Notes under the pieces: generated by a model
What the model was told of the DNA's origin: nothing
The model's database searches: none
The model's input: the letters and a program-made list of their open reading frames with translations, nothing else
Source of the DNA: Pholis gunnellus
Lineage: Eukaryota; Chordata; Actinopteri; Perciformes; Pholidae
Direction: 5' to 3'
Assembly: GCA_910591455.2 (NCBI GenBank)
Contig: OU342823.1
Coordinates: 6,560,001-6,624,000, forward strand
Length of the DNA: 64,000 nt
Part shown: positions 42,481 to 54,754 of the stretch, piece by piece
Numbering within the stretch: the first letter of the stretch is position 1
Layout of the letters: the number at the start of each line of letters is the position of its first letter
Translations under genes and position numbers: made by a program

Positions 42481-42814
42481 CATCCCAGCCTCGGCAGGGA
42501 CCCTCTGTTCTGTTTGCTGCGCCGACCCAGCCCTTCAGTGGACTATTCAGTGCTATTTGATCCATGCAGAAGATGATTCACGCTCTGCGATCTTGGGAGT
42601 AAGAGTGGCAGAGGAATCCCTCTCTCTACACCCCACCCTCCACATCCATAATTCAGCATTTGCGCCTCCGCCACCACCAACCCTCCACCCCCTCCTGTCT
42701 CATTCCTCCCACTGCTTTTTGCTGCTGTCGTGTGCACTCCAGCACGGCATCCACAACCTGAAGTATCAGCCGTCTGTAATCCACCCATCTGGAACGCTAC
42801 ATCAAGCGGCACAG
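42481..42814 (+). other. Possible 5' exon with consensus donor (weak)
   Basis: A G+C-richer, C-rich segment that ends in CACAG|GTAAGG (GT at 42815), a near-perfect donor. An ATG-started frame is open through the donor (42557 onward) with His- and Pro-rich composition and no known motif, while the minus strand is open over the same interval (42543-42812). The composition is typical of an untranslated first exon. No TATA box or acceptor was found, so the left limit is arbitrary. Confidence 0.25.
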
Positions 42815-43147
42815 GTAAGGTGAGAGCAAAACAAAGTGCTACTTTTTCGTCATGAGATCCAGAGTTTGTGGGGCGTGAAATATGTCGGCTGCACGCATCT
42901 TTTACAGTCTTGTGGCTGAATCGCTTCCTAATTTACTGCATAATTTACCTTTTTTTTTTTTTTTTTTGGGACTAGATGATTTTTTGGAGGGAAGACTTGG
43001 TGAAACTGTTGCTATGGTAGCTAAGGGAAGCAGCCGAAACATGAGAAATAAAAAGTCTGTGCTAACACATCGGGGGGTACATTGGAAATTGTTGGAGCGT
43101 TGGTCGTTGGCATGTAATAAAGTTTAATGTCCCCATGTGAGACGACG
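42815..43147. other. Short non-coding gap with a T18 run
   Basis: T18 homopolymer at 42950-42967. Nothing else recognised. Confidence 0.6.
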
Positions 43148-43174
43148 CACACACACACACACACACACACACAC
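43148..43174. repeat. (CA)n microsatellite, about 13 units
   Basis: Perfect CA run of 27 bases. Confidence 0.95.
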
Positions 43175-43560
43175 TTCACCCATTCTGCGGGCTGCTCCAC
43201 CTTTATCCACTCATGAGGTGAAACAGTGAAGCTTATCATGTGAGATCAATCACTGGACTCTTGGTGGAGCTTAAAGGAAACTGGACTGTGTTGCTTTGCC
43301 AGACAGAGGCAGGATGAAACCCCCGCTGCTTTATATTTCATAGTGCATGGAAGCATCCTGTTGCCAACTGAGGGCTTACAGTGTGCTTGGATTATTGAGA
43401 TATGTGCAGTGGCTGCATTGCATCTATGCTTTGGATCAGATATCTGTGGGTTTTGTATTTGGGTCCCACTTTTGATAGCATGTTTATAAATGTACAAACA
43501 AAGGGGCTATCTTTTCATTTGCCTTGTTTTTTCCTGCAGATTGTGTTTGATTTCAAATAT

Positions 43561-43562
<2 letters not shown>
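43175..43562. other. Short non-coding gap
   Basis: Between two microsatellites. Nothing recognised. Confidence 0.5.

Positions 43563-43618
<56 letters not shown>
43563..43618. repeat. Compound (TA)n(GA)n microsatellite
   Basis: A TA run to 43598 followed without a break by ten GA units (43599-43618). The Tyr-Ile and Arg-Glu repeats in overlapping plus-strand frames are artefacts of it. Confidence 0.97.
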
Positions 43619-43911
43619 CATTTAAAAATTGGTAAAGCTGAAAAAGGATTTTGGTTGCTTAATTACACAATATTGTCTTAAATTTGTTTGTAAAGTAATA
43701 AAGAGTGAATGTTTCCAAGCACAAAATGTTGAAACATGCATTTTTTGAGGGAATTTCTGTTTATGTCTCCGTCTGTCTCATTCGCATGTACACACGAAGC
43801 AACATGTGGCCAGCGATTGATAAGTGAACCTCGCCTGAGGGGAGTGCATTGATTTGATGTACTGTGGCATACCTTTTACGCTATTTTTGACGTTTCCATT
43901 TCAAAATGCAG

Positions 43912-44144
43912 CAGGTTTAGAACAGGATGCTGGAGAGAGCGAAAAAAAAAGGACAGGAGGAGAGACAGAGAAGGTGTAATATCTCATTGAGACTGTCTGC
44001 TGATGTGCTGGTACATGAGAGAGTGTCGAGGTGCACTGAAGCCGAAGCCTGACGCAAGATTGTCAACACAGCTGGATTTCAAAGAGGCTGGTTCAGAGTG
44101 GGATGCTGTCGAGATCTTTTCAATTGATTGAGGCATGGAGAAAG
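43912..44144 (+). other. Possible internal exon with ATG near its donor (very weak)
   Basis: An acceptor-like tttccatttcaaaatgcag (43893-43911) precedes, and AAAG|GTAACT follows (GT at 44145). An ATG lies ten bases before the donor (44135-44137), so the segment would be mostly 5' untranslated with a Met-Glu-Lys start. It lies about 1.1 kb downstream of the donor at 42815, which would suit splicing between the two, but either could be chance. Confidence 0.15.
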
Positions 44145-46562
44145 GTAACTGAAACAGTGTTGTTTACGGTATGAAACTGCCTATGAGAAAGTAAATTTAA
44201 CCAATCGTACACTGCAAATTCATATGGACTCCTTTTCATATTAGTTTTACACAATCAAACAGTTTCATTTCCATGTTTTAGGTGACATCTTTGCCCATGC
44301 TCACTTGCTCCTTACACTGTAACACATTTTCCCTGCTGGTGAAATGCATTGTTAAAGGCTGAGGTTCTCATGCTTGTTGATAGATGATGATGTAGTGAGA
44401 CCAGTTGCTCAGTGGGACAAATGTTGCCCTGCCTTGTCAGCTTTTATTTAAAAAAAAAGGTGCTTTGATATGAAACTGGCAATGTTGTCATTGAATTGAG
44501 AGCTTTCAGTTCTCGAACATTTAACAAGGTATGTATTTCTATTCACTGCATTTGGACAAGTTTTCAATGAGTTAGCCAACAAAAATAAAGATTTTCTCTT
44601 CTTTCTGGCAACATTTGTGGTGATAATTTGTCACAGCTAAGCTGTTAATCAGCTTCACAGAGGTGTTTATGCACTTCACCTGTTCATCAATCAGTGCGAG
44701 GAGATATCTTTCTAGCTCTTATTTGTTGGTGTTTTTCTCTATTTGGGTCAACGTCAAAGCCAATGCTGCATGTTGTAGATGCTGAGGCTTAATTTACATT
44801 TGGAACACATAAAATGATTTCCTGTGTTATTTTAGCCACAGTACTTTAATGAAGCCTGGATGTAATTACACATCCTGTTGTATATTCATAGCTGAAGCAC
44901 TCTTGGCTCTCGTGTTTGCGAGCTACAGATTGATGTGCGGTTACATAAAATGAGCCTGTGTCTATGATGTTGATGAATTGAGTTGAATTTGTGAACGATT
45001 CTCTGCTCAAAACATAGACTGTTTAAAATGGATGTGGTCTTCGTGACCTCACCCACAGGTTTCTGAAGAGCTGTTGTGAAGTAAAATGTGACAATTCATA
45101 ACAATATTCCAAAAAAATGCATAAAAAAAAAAATGGGTCCTGCTTTAAAAAGCTTTGTTTACATTTTTCTCACACGTGACTTCTTGCACTCATGTGAATA
45201 TTTGCTGCTCTCGCTCAGGAGCAAAAGTAAAAGAGGCGTGACCTTGTTAACCTGCTGCAATAATATCTAATAAGTAGATATGCACGGGTGATGATGTTCA
45301 TGTATTTTTCAGAATTTTGGTATAACATCATTTGTGACTTTTAGATGTCAGCATAATCGACATGCAGGGCTGCACAATGGGTTGTTTACATGTGTGCGGT
45401 GTCCGTGTCACGTCATCTGCGAGCCTCTGGGACCCTCAGTTAATTATGACACCTGTCTACGCGAAGATCTGCAGATGCAATGTCATGTGCATAACTGCAG
45501 CTTAAGGCCATCATACGGTACGCAGCTGTAGGACGAGAGAGTTTACAATCCATCTGCCATCAACAGTAAACAGCCTTTTTTAAATGACCACTATCTTCCC
45601 CAAACCAAAACTATGTACAGTACTTTTAATTGTCAACCCTTAATTAGACCTTATAGAGGCAGCAGATCAGGGAGCACGCTAATATGAGTCATATGGGTCT
45701 TTTTCTTTTTATATTAAAAATATAATATTTGTATCACAAAACCTGTTTTGCTTAATCAGACATTGATACATTATTTAACCTTAACCTTACATGATTGTAT
45801 CCAGGCCACAAGAGGTTCAGAAAATTTCATTATGAGAATGAAATCATGAAACACAGGCTGAGGCGTAATTCATTAATATTAAACATAATGCTGCTCTTGT
45901 TTGAATAGGGCTATTAGCAGCGGATGGCCTGCATCTGGTTTCGGAGTTAACAGGATTCCATTGTTGCACTTTCCATCGAGCTGTTGATTAAAAATGCCTC
46001 AAGCAGATGCGTGTGATTAGCCAGCTGCTACTTGATAGTGGAATACAATAAGCATTATGGTGGCAAAGCTGTGTGGTCAAATTACTTTCATTTTTTTTTT
46101 TTTTTTTGTTCCTTTTGCTCACGTCACAGACTGAGGTCTGTTTTACATAAAAGTTTAAATGAGACCTAATTAAGACATTCGTGGTTTGAAAACTCGACTC
46201 TAGCTTAATTTTCTCTCTTCAGTCTGTGCAAAATAGATTTTCTTCTGATGGAAAAGCTGCCAAAATGTCTTTCTTCTGACTTGTCAAGCTGCGTTCAAAA
46301 GAATCTCTTTCATTCTCTTTCAGACATTGTTTTAGAATAACAAGTCGGACCGTCGGTAACACCAGCTTCTGAATGCCTCTTTACTTTCAGCAACTTGGTG
46401 AAGAGTCACATGAAAGTTGGGCCAAACACAGAGTTGATCATTAATCTTTAATGACAGAGTGAGGCAACTTCAATCTTCCTCCCAAATAATATAGATACTA
46501 ATTTGCCACAGTGCTGTTCGATCAAAGACGTTCAATTTCATGTTCAAGACGGAATCATATGT
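44145..46562. other. Non-coding stretch with T17 run
   Basis: T17 at 46091-46107. The part 45840-46030 contains several TAAT and ATTA cores and reads like a conserved element, but I have no comparison to prove it. No gene recognised. Confidence 0.45.
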
Positions 46563-46599
46563 TATGTATGTATGTATTTATGTATGTATGTATTTATGC
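46563..46599. repeat. Interrupted (TATG)n microsatellite
   Basis: Runs of ATGT broken twice by ATTT, in which the pattern tatgtatgtatt is itself repeated. Confidence 0.9.
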
Positions 46600-49440
46600 A
46601 ACAAAAAGTTATGTAAATACAAATGAGTTACTCCTCTAAAACAATTTATATATTTAAAGTAATGAGAGTGGGAATATAATGCAGAAAGTGAGGAAACGTA
46701 TTAAGCTCCTTGAAAGAAAAGAAAAAGTAGGAAACGTGTGCGGCTCTGCACTGAATTCTCATCTTTGATGTTTTGCTTGCTGTGCAAAGTGTGTCTGGGG
46801 AAGTGCCCTTTAAGAGATGACTTTGATGACATTTCTCCATCATTAGTCAGTTGGAAGAAAAAAGATGGAAAAGATGTGTGAGAGAGGAGGTGTCACAAAG
46901 CGACAACGGTTCCAGGCAAAACCCGAGACGCTGCCTTTTATTATGAGCACAGCTTCACCAGCTGATCCACAGTGATTCATCCGCCTGTTTGCCTCTATCT
47001 TATTAAGGGTTGCAATCAGCCGTTAGTAATGAACGCTGTTTTTTTTAAACCAAACTCTACACATTTAGAATGTCTAGCGGTGACTTATGAGCAACTTTTC
47101 TGTTTATTTTTGATGAATCACCACCTTATTATTCTGCTGCGATACATCTGTGGCCAAGCAAGTCGACCTTTGATATTTACAGGCCGCAGCCTGTTTGGTC
47201 TGATTTCATTGATCGTCATTGATTCATTCCACATGGGGCGTCTCTCGGAGTGTTTGCTTTGATCAATGGGTCTAATGGGTAAATACAAATTTGGGCTAGC
47301 TTTGTCCTACTTCAGCCAGTCCATACTAATCTCCCCGAGTGGCTTGGAGCTGATAGGATATTGCTAAGATACTAATCTCTCAGTTCTACAGGGTCAGTCT
47401 CTTTTCTTTCTTTTCTTCCTGTTCTTTGATTTCCTTTTTAAGCCATTTTATTTCTTCTTTCTCAGGCTGGCTCATATTTTCTTATGAGGATGAGTGCCAT
47501 TAAGACGACGATTCTCTTACAGATTTCACAGAAGGTTTTCCAGGATGGTTCACTCTTGGAGGTGCTCCACATGAATACGTTCAGGCAAATCACAGTTTAA
47601 TAATGCCACTGTAGGCAGCAATGCCCTAATGTGGATGAGTGCTGTTACCAAACAGCCCTGTGGTGGCACTGTTTTTACATCAGTGGTCTGTCGAGAGATA
47701 CATCATAACACTGAGGGAAAAAAAAGAGAATAATAATATATACAAACACACACAGAGAGGCAACTGTTGTTGTCTCAAGTATGTCAACATGATAGGATGC
47801 AAATATTTTGATCTCAGCCTGTTTATTTCATTAACATTTCACCAAGAAAAGCATTCGCATTGACAGATTGGGCTCATCTATAAACACACTCACCGCAAAC
47901 TTGTGTTGTTTTTCTCGACAGGATAAAAGCGGCTGATGGAGATCTCTGTGGGGGCTCCACTCAAACTGAAGTTTAACATGTGTCATGTGATAAATTAAAA
48001 CAGTCCAGTTCAACAGGGATTTGATTGAAGGGCAAAACTCAAACGCATAGTTGAAAGGTTTCTGATGGTTCGGTGTCACTATAACCAAATAGCTATCCAT
48101 TTTAAACATCATACTATCGTTTTCATTATTATGAGATACATGTCAAATCAACATTTGTTAACACTCAATCCTATATGCAGTGATTTGTTATGGTGCACAT
48201 ACAGTATATTTGAGTTCAAGCATCTCAGTAACACCACATGCCGATTTTGGATTCCGAAGTGGGCCTACAAAAGTAGCACATGCATGTATGAAATGTATTT
48301 ATACACGCCATAATAGAAGAAAAGCATGTGGTACTTAACCCTGTCTAAAAGACATAGAAGCTGTCGTGCTAGGCCTCGACAGCGTAAGGTGATTTTACGT
48401 ACACCACTGACATCTCAAATGCTGCACTGGTGAGATAAGGTCTCCGTTTAAATTGCCTCCAATTCTAAATTAGCTCTGGTTCTAATAACATCTTCCATGA
48501 TTTCTTTTCTCCACATGAGAAAAGTCATTATCCAGTATCAGCACAGTATGTCAGCAATATTGCCAGCTGTAGCGATGCAGCAGTGTGCTATCAGGTCAGA
48601 GACTTTTGACAGCATTTGGGCTTGTCAGCTATCGGTCTACACTTTTAAAGATTTAAAAGACCCACAGGGGCATTTTGAGAACTCGTTCTGGCCCCCAAAA
48701 TGCGGCAGAATGCAGCAAACAACAAACCGCTACAGTGTGTGTGTGTGTGTGTGAGACCCAATTTTATCATAATCTGCCCCACACTGAGCCAGTTCCCCAA
48801 AAGTGCCATGAAATAACCGCAGTTGTGAACATAGAAATTGAAAGGCTGGTGCACTGAAGGTGCAATGCAAAAAGTGCTCGACTTACAAGTAGTTTTCTCT
48901 TGTCTTGAATCGGCTCTCTCCTGAAGACAAGTGGCGAATATCACTCGTTTCTAAGGCGATATAACTTCTTGTGGATCGATTGACGTCTTGAAACGGGTGG
49001 AGTGCCGTGCTTTGTTTCACAATATTGACATGAACAATCTTTTTTTTATTGGTTTGCTTTAATTTCCCTTCTTTCAAGATGACGGTTCATTTGATTTCAT
49101 TTCAACAAGTGCCTTTTTTTCTATTTATTCAAAGACAATAATACCTAAAACTAACCTCCTACCTGTCAGCAAATGTCACAGAACAACCCAATTATATTAC
49201 AAGTACCAGAATGTGTCACAACCTCAAGAAATGAGTGCTCTTTACACAGCTAGTGGAGTGAAAACTCCTGTCATTATTCATTGTTTTTAAAGAATTTCTA
49301 AACCGTGTGTAAGATTGTGATAAATGAAGCAACTGAGTAGCTTGGATTTGACATACCCATGAAAATAATTAGTTCTTCCCCTCCCAGGTAATATCATTTG
49401 AGTGTCTCAAATTAGGGCCATTAAAATCGAGCTGCTATCG
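46600..49440. other. Non-coding stretch, about 2.8 kb
   Basis: A pyrimidine-rich tract ending in an acceptor-like ttcttctttctcag (47452-47465) is followed by an open frame, but no donor or recognisable peptide follows. A small hairpin with CTGTCG/CGACAG arms lies near 48361-48382, and a GT run of nine units at 48735-48753. Confidence 0.45.
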
Positions 49441-49458
49441 ACACTGTCATGACAGTGT
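49441..49458. repeat. Perfect 18-bp palindrome
   Basis: acactgtcatgacagtgt reads the same on both strands. Imperfect extension on both sides (agctgctatcg left, cgagagct right) makes a possible longer hairpin. It could bind a dimeric factor or be chance. Confidence 0.85.
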
Positions 49459-51254
49459 TCGAGAGCTAGGAAAGCCTTGACTTCTACATGGCCACTTCAT
49501 CATTATTATATTCTTTTCATTTTTGACAACCTCAACTCAGGTAATTTCACAGGACTGCTGCTACAAATCAGCCCAAATGGCCTTGAGTAGGCGGAGGGGG
49601 ATGCATATTCACCGCCAGTGTAGGGGCACAGTCTTTAGCCATGACCTATTCTTTTTGGCCAATGGGAAAGAGAAGTGTGCCAGCAAGATTAATGGTCACG
49701 ATTACCTACTCAGAAAATGTGGTTTTCTGGCCCAGCAGCTTCACTTTTATGACTTAAAACCTGGGGCAAGATTCTTCATCATGCAGGCAAAGCTGCATAC
49801 AGACCGCACAGACAGCGCGTGGTGAAGACCAAACATATCACTGATAAAGTGTTTACCATCAGCTGTTTTAGAGAGGATTGTTGTTTGGACATCTATGTTG
49901 AAGATGTCCATTGATATCAACATCTGCCTCAGGGGTTCTTAGCCCGGCTCACATGTGTTTATGAACACACAAAAGAGGCTAATTGGAGAACAGATTGTAG
50001 TGAGCAAATAAAGCAGAGCGGGAAAGCAAACACTTCTAAAATGTCCTCCAATACCTGATCTGAATCTAGAGTAGCTGCTTCATATCATAGTGAAGCTGCT
50101 GACCAAAATAATCCCAGAAAGCCTCGAGGGTGACAAAACCACAGGATTGACACTCTGCATTTACTAATCACCACGTTCTGTCTGTGCGCTTTTCATGTTT
50201 GCATGCAGGGACAAAAGCCTGTGCCGCTGTGGGAGCGTGTGTGTGTCTGTTCGATCATTAACCTAAAGTTAATTTCTGTCACAAACACCACAGCCGCCCT
50301 CATTACGACTCAGCACTACTCCACCTCCACCAAACGACTCTGTATCTTGCCAACGAGCCACAAAGGTTATCCCTACTAAAAGGTTACAGTTCCGTGTGAC
50401 ATTTCCCTTGATGACGTATTTGGCCCTATTTGTTTTTGATAAATATCAACTAGCTTGTTGTTGCCACTTGGAGTTATTTACTCATTAAACCATAATAAGA
50501 GAATTTGTCCTGGATCAAAAGGAACTGAGGAAAAGTGGACCGGTGACTCATCGAAGATATAACTGAGCATGCTTCTTGACACAGACGATGCCTTTTCTTA
50601 ATTCCAGTCAAACATTAGGGATTTTCATCAGCAGCTGATGTTTTCAACATCATAGCTTACATTTTATGTTTATGGTGAACTGCACCTGACGATCATATTA
50701 AAGTCGCATTAACAAGAGCAGATAACAGAAACATCAAGTGAAGACAACATATATCAAATGCTAAGTACTCCAATCATCTTCCATTTGCGATTTTGGCTAG
50801 GATACAAAAAGTCTTGTGGCAACCGCACCATCATCCATCACTGAGCAGCTGGAAATGTGAGAGCAGCCAAGGTTGTTACAACAATGCAGGCAGGGAGTTT
50901 TAAACGTGAGAAATCTCAGTTCCTGGCTCAGTAGCAGCTGACTCACTGGTAGTGATCAACAACCTTATCAAACCCTGCAGATATGTCATAGCCATTTTGT
51001 GTTTAAGTCTTACTTATTGGACCTTTAACACCTATGTCAGTTGATGCTTATGCACATAAAATGCAGCTGCAAATCTATCTAGACAAACGGCAAAGGCACG
51101 GGACCAGGAGTTGATTGAAATTGTGACTGGACTTCGGTAGGGTCTAATTCAGCGATGGGTTTTGGGCTGCAATGACACCTTTAACTTCACATACCAACCA
51201 GAAACCAGCTCGTTCCGAGAGATTCAATGATGATACATTTGGAAGTGAATGAAA

Positions 51255-51256
<2 letters not shown>
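49459..51256. other. Non-coding stretch, nothing assigned
   Basis: The frame 49523-49825 (100 codons) lies in a G+C-richer piece but its product matches nothing I know. No repeat recognised. Confidence 0.45.

Positions 51257-51301
<45 letters not shown>
51257..51301. repeat. (CA)n microsatellite, about 22 units
   Basis: Perfect run about 140 bases from the end of a decayed retrotransposon integrase. Confidence 0.97.
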
Positions 51302-51304
<3 letters not shown>

Positions 51305-51439
51305 ATTAGGCTGCAAAGTGCAGTTGAGGGAAACCTGTAATTGCCAAACCCCCATTAAAGAGTTAAGGTTCTTTTACTTTGCATGGCAGCTGGATTCTTG
51401 CAGATCTCTCGAAATATAGTGACGGGCATTGTTTAGGTG

Positions 51440-51790
51440 TGTGTGTGAGGCAAACTTCTCCTTCAAAGCATCAAGGGACAGAGGGTCGTGCAGGGTTCTA
51501 TTGAAGCGCTGACACTTCTTTGAGGATAGTGGGGGGGGTGGTTTTGTACTTCTTCATGCCATAAAAATCACACAGTTAGTTGATGATGAGTTGCTTTCAA
51601 AACTGCGACCTTGGTCAGAGTCCAGCAGAGCTGGAACAGCGTACTTGTAAAATCACTCCTAACTGAAAACATCTACTGATTGGGAGTAGGGATGACCTGG
51701 GAAAACTTTGAGAAAACGTCAGTCAAAACCAACACTTGTTCCTCCCATATCTAGCAGTCTCTGACAAGGGAAATCAATCACTAGCACATT
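51440..51790 (-). pseudogene. Gypsy-type (Ty3-like) retrotransposon integrase fragment, decayed
   Basis: Reading the minus strand, conserved pieces of the integrase catalytic core appear in the correct order but in changing frames. VLVLTDVFSKFSQVIPT (51739-51689) carries the first catalytic Asp. SDQGRSFES (about 51619-51593) carries the second. A histidine-proline region interrupted by a C run follows (51545-51515), then CQRFNRTLH (about 51513-51487). In the family that last motif reads ERFNRT, and its Glu is the third catalytic residue; here the codon gives Gln. Frameshifts and stops separate the pieces. An intact enzyme would insert the retrotransposon's DNA copy into the chromosome. The preceding zinc-binding part may extend to about 52080 but is too decayed to confirm. 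No LTRs, reverse transcriptase or gag were found nearby. Confidence 0.75.
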
Positions 51791-52174
51791 TCACAGTACC
51801 TTTGGTGACAGTGACCATCACTGGTGAGATCCACAGACAGGCCAGCCGTCATCAAGGGCCATCAGTCTCCCTGCTTTTGGAATGAATGGACCAGTCATTT
51901 CTGTACATGCTCAGCCATTTCTCCTCTGACTGGCAGCTCCTGGGTTGCTGCCGGGAGGCTGACTGCAGCAGCTCACCTCCGGTTTTACGTGCCGCGGAGC
52001 CACTGGGGCAATGGGGTTTGTTGCCACCATGCATGTGGTGCGTAGCTCCAAAAGCAATTTGTGGTTTTATCACTTCCCGTGCCCGAGAGTTATTGTGGTC
52101 TGTTGTTTTTGTATTTTTTTCTACATCTCACTCCTTTTGAGCAAAGCAAAACTATTGCAACAGTGCCACTCAGC

Positions 52175-52310
52175 AGAATAGCTCAGATAGCGGGGTGCTT
52201 AGACTAAAGATTAGAGACGAGGGGTTTCTGATTTAAATCCTTGAACTGAGAGGAGTGAATTATATGCTCTTGTGCAAGGCATGTGTCCCCAAAAGTGCAG
52301 TGGAGGAGCA
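52175..52310 (+). mobile_element. tRNA-derived SINE relic
   Basis: tagctcagatagcgg (52179-52193) fits an RNA polymerase III box A. About 45 bases on, ctgatttaaatcc (52228-52240) fits a decayed box B. Behind these comes ctcttgtgcaaggcatgtg (52267-52285), a diverged form of the CCTTGAGCAAGGCAC block common in fish SINEs. The tRNA-like head cannot fold into a functional tRNA. It lies just upstream, in integrase orientation, of the Gypsy-type fragment. Confidence 0.55.
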
Positions 52311-53886
52311 GCTCAGAGGCTTCGGATACTGTAGACTGTAATATAAAGCACTGTGGTTTTTCTAAAGAGCTTAGAAGTACAGTGCATGTGTTATTGTGAA
52401 GCAGAGCTGGAAAACAAGAATGCAAACTCAGCAAACCTTCCCCAGATTAATACGTATCATTGTGTCAGGGTGTTTAATTCTTGAGCCCATGCTGCTCGAT
52501 TCTGTCGGCTTTCCTCTGAGCCATGTTGGTGGTTGAATTAATGATGTGGGAAAGTATTTGTTTTTTCATGGAGCAGATTAAAACCACACAGCAAAACAGT
52601 GTAGGTAAAATCAAAGACGTGCCAGAATGTATATCCATAGTAATCAGAGTTCATTTAGCACTGTTTTGATCATTGTGAACTGAATACAGAGCTAGAACAA
52701 GTTAAAGAAATAACACATGCTGCAATCAGTACTGTGAACTAATCATTGTTATATTATATGCAGTATATAAAAAACAGTATATATATTTTTCTATAGCTAT
52801 AATGGTCTTGAATCATCCGTGAAACCTTGAACAAGAAATACAAGACATAAATAATTTGACTGATACAACATCTCATTTACACAAGCATCCATTTAGCAGG
52901 CCATACTTTATATATTTTGTCACTTCTTGATTGATTAATGTCTTCTTGTGATTTAAATAAAATACATTTAAAATCACCTAGGATGAAAACACAATAAAGC
53001 CGGAAGGCTTAGTTCCATTGTGGTCCTCTAGTGGAACACTTAACACAACACAAGATAAAACAACGCACAACAAGAAAGCAGGAGCAGAATACAATCACCA
53101 CATAAAGAGCAGGTGGCTGGTTAACTATGCCAACATGCTCTCATTATCTTGGTCATAAAAAGTAAAAAATTAATATTGAAATTGAATATGGTCATGGTAC
53201 CTTGAAACAATTTCTTTTGAAACGTGCTCCGAGTAATCCTCTTATCATTAAAGGCAGATTATTTCTCTGTATTGCTCACTACAGATAAATGTGTTTTCGC
53301 CCACTAAATTTTATTGAATCGAAAAAGTATGAAGTCTGTCAAGGTCTTGTAAAGTAACTGTGGTTAATCATTCATGAGAGTCTACTATGATCACCAGCCT
53401 ATCCATGACTCTTATGTTTAAGCGTAGCCCGCCCACACATCATTGACTTCTAAGTATAAATGCATTTCAACAGGCTGTATGGTGGTGAGCATATGTAATG
53501 GTGAGCACGCTGATGTAGAAAAAGGTGTACATGTTGCTGTAATGTAAAGAAACCCCTGGTACATCTGTCCCACAGTGTGTCTGTTTCAATCATACTACAT
53601 GGACCATGACGTTTGGGTCTGTTGTTATGGCTTTACTGTTACGTCTCCCATCGTAGAGTGTGATCACGTCCGAGGCAGCAAGGTTCATCTGGGGCACCGT
53701 GTTAAATGATGTAGTATCTATGGACATATACGTATTTTACTACATCAATTGATGATAAGATCTGCTGTCTGATCAATCACATGCTGTTGTGAGGCCATTT
53801 GGGATTGTATATCTGAAAAATGTCAGTATGTCAGTAATTGAGACAACTCCCCTTCTTTGTCATATTAGTGTGCTGAGTGATAAGTA
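52311..53886. other. Non-coding stretch, nothing assigned
   Basis: AT-rich, with no recognised repeat or exon. Confidence 0.5.
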
Positions 53887-54056
53887 ATCATCCATCCATT
53901 TGTTGTCATAGTCTGGTTTCTTAACTCGGTGAGAGGTGTGCTATGCCCTGGACAGGTTGCATGTCCATCACAAGGGCACTTTCAGAAAAAAACACACCCA
54001 AACCTGTGGACTGACTTGGATTTGGAGTTTCCAGTTGACCTTACCTGCACGACTTA
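53887..54056. mobile_element. LINE 3'-tail fragment (CCATCCAT type)
   Basis: Blocks in order: atccatccatt (53889-53899), gtgagaggtgtgctatg, ccctggacaggttgcatg (53946-53963), tccatcacaagggca, aaacacaccca, ggatttggagtttcc, ttgaccttacctgcacg. This matches the 3' end of abundant fish non-LTR retrotransposons (L2- or RTE-like; I do not decide between them). It is 5'-truncated, as is usual for LINE insertions, and carries no coding part. Confidence 0.7.
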
Positions 54057-54754
54057 GGTCTGTGCTGAGACATGCAAGTCCAGTCTCTTTGTGCGTCTCC
54101 TAACTGAGTGAAATGACCCGGAAGTATGAAAATGGCAGCCATGATAAGAGCTGGTGGAAAGGTCCTTCAATAATTCCTTTATTATCTAGATAAGCATAGC
54201 TTACACTGGGGGATAATGGCAGTTAACAGTTAACAGTTCCTCATGGCAAAACAAGAATAACAAATAAAATGTAAATATTGCAAAATATCAAACATATCAC
54301 ATTAATAATTTAAATGAATACATATGTGAAAAGGTGTAGGATAAAGTAAACGCATACTATATGGCCCTACCCCTTCTCCATAACAAAGCCAATATTTATC
54401 ATTTAAACATTTGTGACTGGTAGCCATTATTCCCTTTTTTAATTTCAATCCCAACCGTGGTAATGGAGTAATATTTTTCACCTTGTTGTCAAAGCTTAAC
54501 ATCAGATAATCCTTTACACGTCCCACAGCGGGGACATTTGTAGCGTTACAGCAGCACAGGGGATAATGCAATAACTAGAAGCATCGGTTAAAAAAAGCAA
54601 GATAGGCCTATAATTATTATTATTGCACATAGGACATGTTGATATTGAACAGTTAAATTGATATCGCACATGAGTGAATTGTCAGTTTTGGTGGGAGCTG
54701 TGTTGATTGTAAAGTTTGACAGCAGCTGCTGCAGTATATCTTTATCTATTTAGT
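54057..54754. other. Non-coding gap
   Basis: Contains gttaacagttaacagtt (54221-54237), a short tandem duplication. Nothing else recognised. Confidence 0.5.

Noticed and set aside
47466..47605. Exon after a strong pyrimidine tract and AG
   Set aside because: The frame is open but short, no consensus donor follows and the peptide is unrecognisable. One alternative frame has a vague laminin-G look (GWFTLGGAP) that I cannot support.
49523..49825. 100-codon plus-strand frame in a G+C-richer piece
   Set aside because: No recognisable family or splice context; a conserved non-coding element would explain the composition equally well.
52175..52245. Functional tRNA gene
   Set aside because: Box A and box B are only partly conserved and no cloverleaf can be formed; the downstream block is SINE-like.
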